From positions 1-8,890 of the forward strand of contig JAGDMV010000070.1 in assembly GCA_017860675.1 (NCBI GenBank): 8,890 nucleotides of DNA. Direction: 5' to 3'. The notes below the pieces were generated by a model, which was not told the DNA's origin, made no database searches, and saw nothing but the letters and a program-made list of their open reading frames with translations. Below are positions 6,930 to 8,890 of this stretch, piece after piece (position 1 is the first letter of the stretch; every line of letters starts with the position of its first letter). This DNA is from Chloroflexota bacterium (GTDB taxonomy: Bacteria > Chloroflexota > Limnocylindria > Limnocylindrales > CSP1-4). A program made the position numbers and the translations under genes.

Positions 6930-8417
6930 ATGGAGAAGTACGGTCGCCTCGCGGTGACCATCGCGGTCGCAGTGGCCTTCCTGACCGGGTGCGGGGCGGC
7001 GCCCGTGTCGAGCCCGACGACCACGGACGCGCCGGCCAGCGCCTCGCCAGTCACGAGCGCGTCGGCTGGGCCGGGAGCCTCGTCGGCACCGTCGATCCCT
7101 CCGACCAAACCCGTCTCGGCGGCGCCCTCGGCCAGTCCGAGCGGCCCGATCACCCTACCCCCGACGCCTGTGGGCACCCGCCTGCGGTGGGTGCTCGACG
7201 TGCTCAACCGGCCCGGAACGCCACCGACCGTAGCCGAGGTCACCACGACGTTCTCGCCCACGTTTCTCGCCCAGGTCCCCGCCGCCGAACTCATCGCGGT
7301 GCTGGAGCAGATCGCAGACGCCGGGCCGTTCACGCTGACCGCCTACACGCCGGCAGATGACCTGTCGGCCCAGGCGCGCATCGATGGCCCGGCGCTGGCC
7401 CTCTCGGTCGGCCTCGCAGTGGAGCCGACGGCTCCGAACCGGATCGTCGGGCTCCTGTTCCAGCCGGCCGATGCCGACGCGTCGCCTCGCGCCTCGCCAG
7501 CCACATCATGGGGCGAGATCGACGCCGTGCTGGACGGCCTCGTCTCGGAGCCGAGCATGCTGGCTGCAGAGATCACGAATCGGTCCTGTTCGCCGATCCA
7601 CGCTCTTGACGCCGACCGGAGCCTCGCTGTCGGGTCCACGTTCAAGCTCTACGTCCTGGGCGAGCTGGCGCACCAGGTGTCAGCCGGCCTCGCCGCCTGG
7701 GACGAACAGCTGGCCATTCGCGACGACTGGAAGAGCCTTCCGAGCGGGATCATGCAGGGCATGCCGGCGGGAACGAAGCACACGCTCGATGAGTTCGCCC
7801 GCCAGATGATCTCGATCAGCGACAACACGGCTGCCGACCACCTGATCCACCGGCTCGGTCGCGAGAACGTCGAGGCGAACCTCGCGGCGATGGGGCTCGC
7901 CGACCCGTCGCGGATGATCCCCTTCCTCACCACCCGGGAGCTCTTCGTGCTGAAGGCGCCGGCGAACGCCGACCTCGCGGTCGCGTACCTCGCTGCCGAC
8001 GTGGCCGGTCGCCGGGCGCTGCTGGCAGGGAAGATCGCCGCGGCGCCGGTGCGCCTCGAGTTCTGGGCGGAGCCGCGCCAGATCGACACGCTGGAGTGGT
8101 TTGCCAGCACCACCGACCTGTGCACAGCGATGGCGAAGTTGCGCGACCTGGGCGGCCAGCCCGATCTCGGCCCCGTTCTCGACGTCCTCGCCGTGAACCC
8201 CGGTCTGCCGGTGGACACGGCTCGCTGGCCCTACGTCGGCTTCAAGGGCGGCTCGGAACCAGGCGTCCTCCAGCTGACCTGGCTGCTCCGCCGCTCGGAC
8301 GACCGCTGGTTCGTGCTCTCGATGACTCTCGACGACCCTGCCGACGCGACCGACCACTCCGTGGCGGCCGTCGGCCTCGCCCAGAGCGCCCTGGACCTGC
8401 TGGCGGCGGTGCCGTGA
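6930..8417 (+). CDS. Lipoprotein with an NTF2-like-type N-terminal domain and a class A beta-lactamase-like serine hydrolase domain
   Basis: A 495-residue protein. The N-terminus is a lipoprotein signal (hydrophobic residues 7-19, lipobox LTGC, lipidated C21), followed by a Ser/Pro/Ala/Thr-rich linker to about 73. Residues 80-180 form an alpha/beta domain (RWVLDVLNRPG, AELIAVLEQIADAGPFTLTAY) like the N-terminal domain of the Cpe/LppW/ORF12 group. Residues 195-495 are a serine hydrolase domain with all three core motifs: S236-T-F-K239, S297-D-N299 and K439-G-G441. The Omega-loop glutamate that deacylates beta-lactams is not clear; E337 in TTRELFVLK is the best candidate, 40 residues after S297. 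So penicillin-binding or esterase activity is as likely as resistance. It is held on the outer face of the membrane. ATG 6930 is chosen over 6894 because it begins the signal directly. It is probably transcribed separately from kor. Confidence 0.88.
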   Translation: MEKYGRLAVTIAVAVAFLTGCGAAPVSSPTTTDAPASASPVTSASAGPGASSAPSIPPTKPVSAAPSASPSGPITLPPTPVGTRLRWVLDVLNRPGTPPTVAEVTTTFSPTFLAQVPAAELIAVLEQIADAGPFTLTAYTPADDLSAQARIDGPALALSVGLAVEPTAPNRIVGLLFQPADADASPRASPATSWGEIDAVLDGLVSEPSMLAAEITNRSCSPIHALDADRSLAVGSTFKLYVLGELAHQVSAGLAAWDEQLAIRDDWKSLPSGIMQGMPAGTKHTLDEFARQMISISDNTAADHLIHRLGRENVEANLAAMGLADPSRMIPFLTTRELFVLKAPANADLAVAYLAADVAGRRALLAGKIAAAPVRLEFWAEPRQIDTLEWFASTTDLCTAMAKLRDLGGQPDLGPVLDVLAVNPGLPVDTARWPYVGFKGGSEPGVLQLTWLLRRSDDRWFVLSMTLDDPADATDHSVAAVGLAQSALDLLAAVP

Positions 8418-8815
8418 CGGGTCTTGGCCACTCGTCAAGTGCTCTCGGGCGAGGTCGAACCCGAGGCATCTGGCGGCGATCGCGCCTCCGTGGCCGACGC
8501 CGACAGATAGGCCTGGCGGGCGGACATCGCCGGGTCCTCCTCGATCTCACGGGTCGGGTTCGCCAGTGGCTCGGCGCCATCCAGGTGGCCAGGGAATGGG
8601 CCGCGTGTCAGAGCCTCCTGCTGGCGGCAGGATGGGCCGCCCTACCACCGGTGTCGAGAGGCGTCGGTCGTGAAGTGGCCCCGGTCGCCCCGCCGCGGTC
8701 CTGGCCGTCACGAGGGGGCGCGAGGTGACAGCGCCGTTGGTGAGCGTGCGCCAGACGCGCTCGATCTCGAGGGTTCTGCGACCGGTGCAGGCGCTCCCGG
8801 GTCGGTTCTCCGGGC
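8418..8815. other. Convergent intergenic region, no gene recognised
   Basis: About 400 bp between a plus-strand gene and the end of a minus-strand gene. Open frames exist on both strands (for example minus 8547-8888) but their translations are Arg/Pro/Gly-rich with no recognisable motif, and one would overlap the terminal codons at 8816-8890 in a different frame. Besides the hairpin at 8444-8465, a TCCTGC-TGGCG-GCAGGA stem-loop lies at 8616-8632. I see no tRNA, repeat array or mobile-element end. Confidence 0.5.
8444..8465 (+). terminator. Hairpin after the lipoprotein gene, possible terminator
   Basis: CTCGGG (8444-8449) and CCCGAG (8460-8465) form a perfect 6-bp stem with a 10-nt loop, 26 nt beyond the stop codon. 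No T-run follows, so termination here would be atypical. The GGTCGAACCC inside recalls a tRNA T-arm, but no other tRNA part surrounds it. Confidence 0.25.
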
Positions 8816-8890
8816 TCAGGGCTGGACCGGCGTCGGCTCGTAGCCAAGGTCGTTGAGCAGCGTCGCGATCTCCTCCGCACCATCCCACGA
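8816..8890 (-). CDS. C-terminal end of an unidentified protein (partial)
   Basis: Reading in from the right edge on the minus strand, the last 24 codons give SWDGAEEIATLLNDLGYEPT and then PVQP before a TGA at 8816-8818. The composition (acidic helix, GC-rich third positions, no Arg/Pro excess) looks like a real protein end, unlike the other frames here. Too little is present to name it. It converges on the lipoprotein gene. Confidence 0.5.
   Translation of the reverse strand, partial: SWDGAEEIATLLNDLGYEPTPVQP

Noticed and set aside
8441..8467. tRNA T-arm-like sequence GGTCGAACCC
   Set aside because: No acceptor, D-arm or anticodon arm can be fitted around it; it is a simple hairpin loop.
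8547..8888. 113-codon minus-strand frame at the right edge
   Set aside because: Its composition changes to Arg/Pro/Gly-rich non-coding type, and it conflicts with the protein-like frame ending at 8816.

Overview
This window comes from a very GC-rich bacterium (roughly 70% G+C by eye, with codon third positions almost all G or C). Rare in-frame stops at this composition give long antisense open frames that are not genes. The combination of a 2-oxoacid:ferredoxin oxidoreductase of the VorB/KorA type, a hydrogenase maturation gene, a secreted GHGN/HxC protein of a kind I associate with Chloroflexota and Actinobacteria, and an eRF1-domain-like small protein would fit an uncultured high-GC Chloroflexota (for example a Limnocylindria-like lineage). 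That assignment is inference; an actinobacterium is not excluded.

Layout. Positions 1-1769 (minus) hold the first ~589 codons of hypF, running off the left edge; this is the main protein of the first 1.8 kb although the opposite strand has a long open frame. Positions 1897-2757 (minus) encode a Sec-exported protein with one His and one Cys in contexts that recall clan CD (caspase/gingipain-like) cysteine peptidases. A 341-bp divergent spacer (2758-3098) is packed with palindromes and direct repeats. On the plus strand follow a small eRF1-domain-3-like protein (3099-3566), a 214-bp leader with competing hairpins, and a tight four-gene cluster korD-korA-korB-korC (3781-6729) with overlaps GTGA and ATGA and a 2-nt gap. 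A previously unlisted 40-codon single-membrane-span ORF (6726-6848) overlaps the end of korC by GTGA. A two-domain beta-lactamase-like lipoprotein (6930-8417) has its own promoter-like element. The right end (8418-8815) has no convincing gene, and 8816-8890 (minus) carries the last 24 codons of an unidentified protein.

How the parts work together. KorD (2x[4Fe-4S] ferredoxin), KorA, KorB (thiamine diphosphate and one [4Fe-4S]) and KorC should form one cytoplasmic heterotetramer oxidising, or reductively forming, a 2-oxoacid with ferredoxin as the electron carrier. HypF belongs to [NiFe]-hydrogenase maturation, so the neighbourhood has a ferredoxin/hydrogen redox flavour, but no hydrogenase subunit is in the window. 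The strongest unexpected signal is at the korA/korB junction: an in-frame G GGG GGG heptamer followed after 10 nt by an 8-bp stem-loop, placed so that a -1 slip would fuse KorA directly to KorB.
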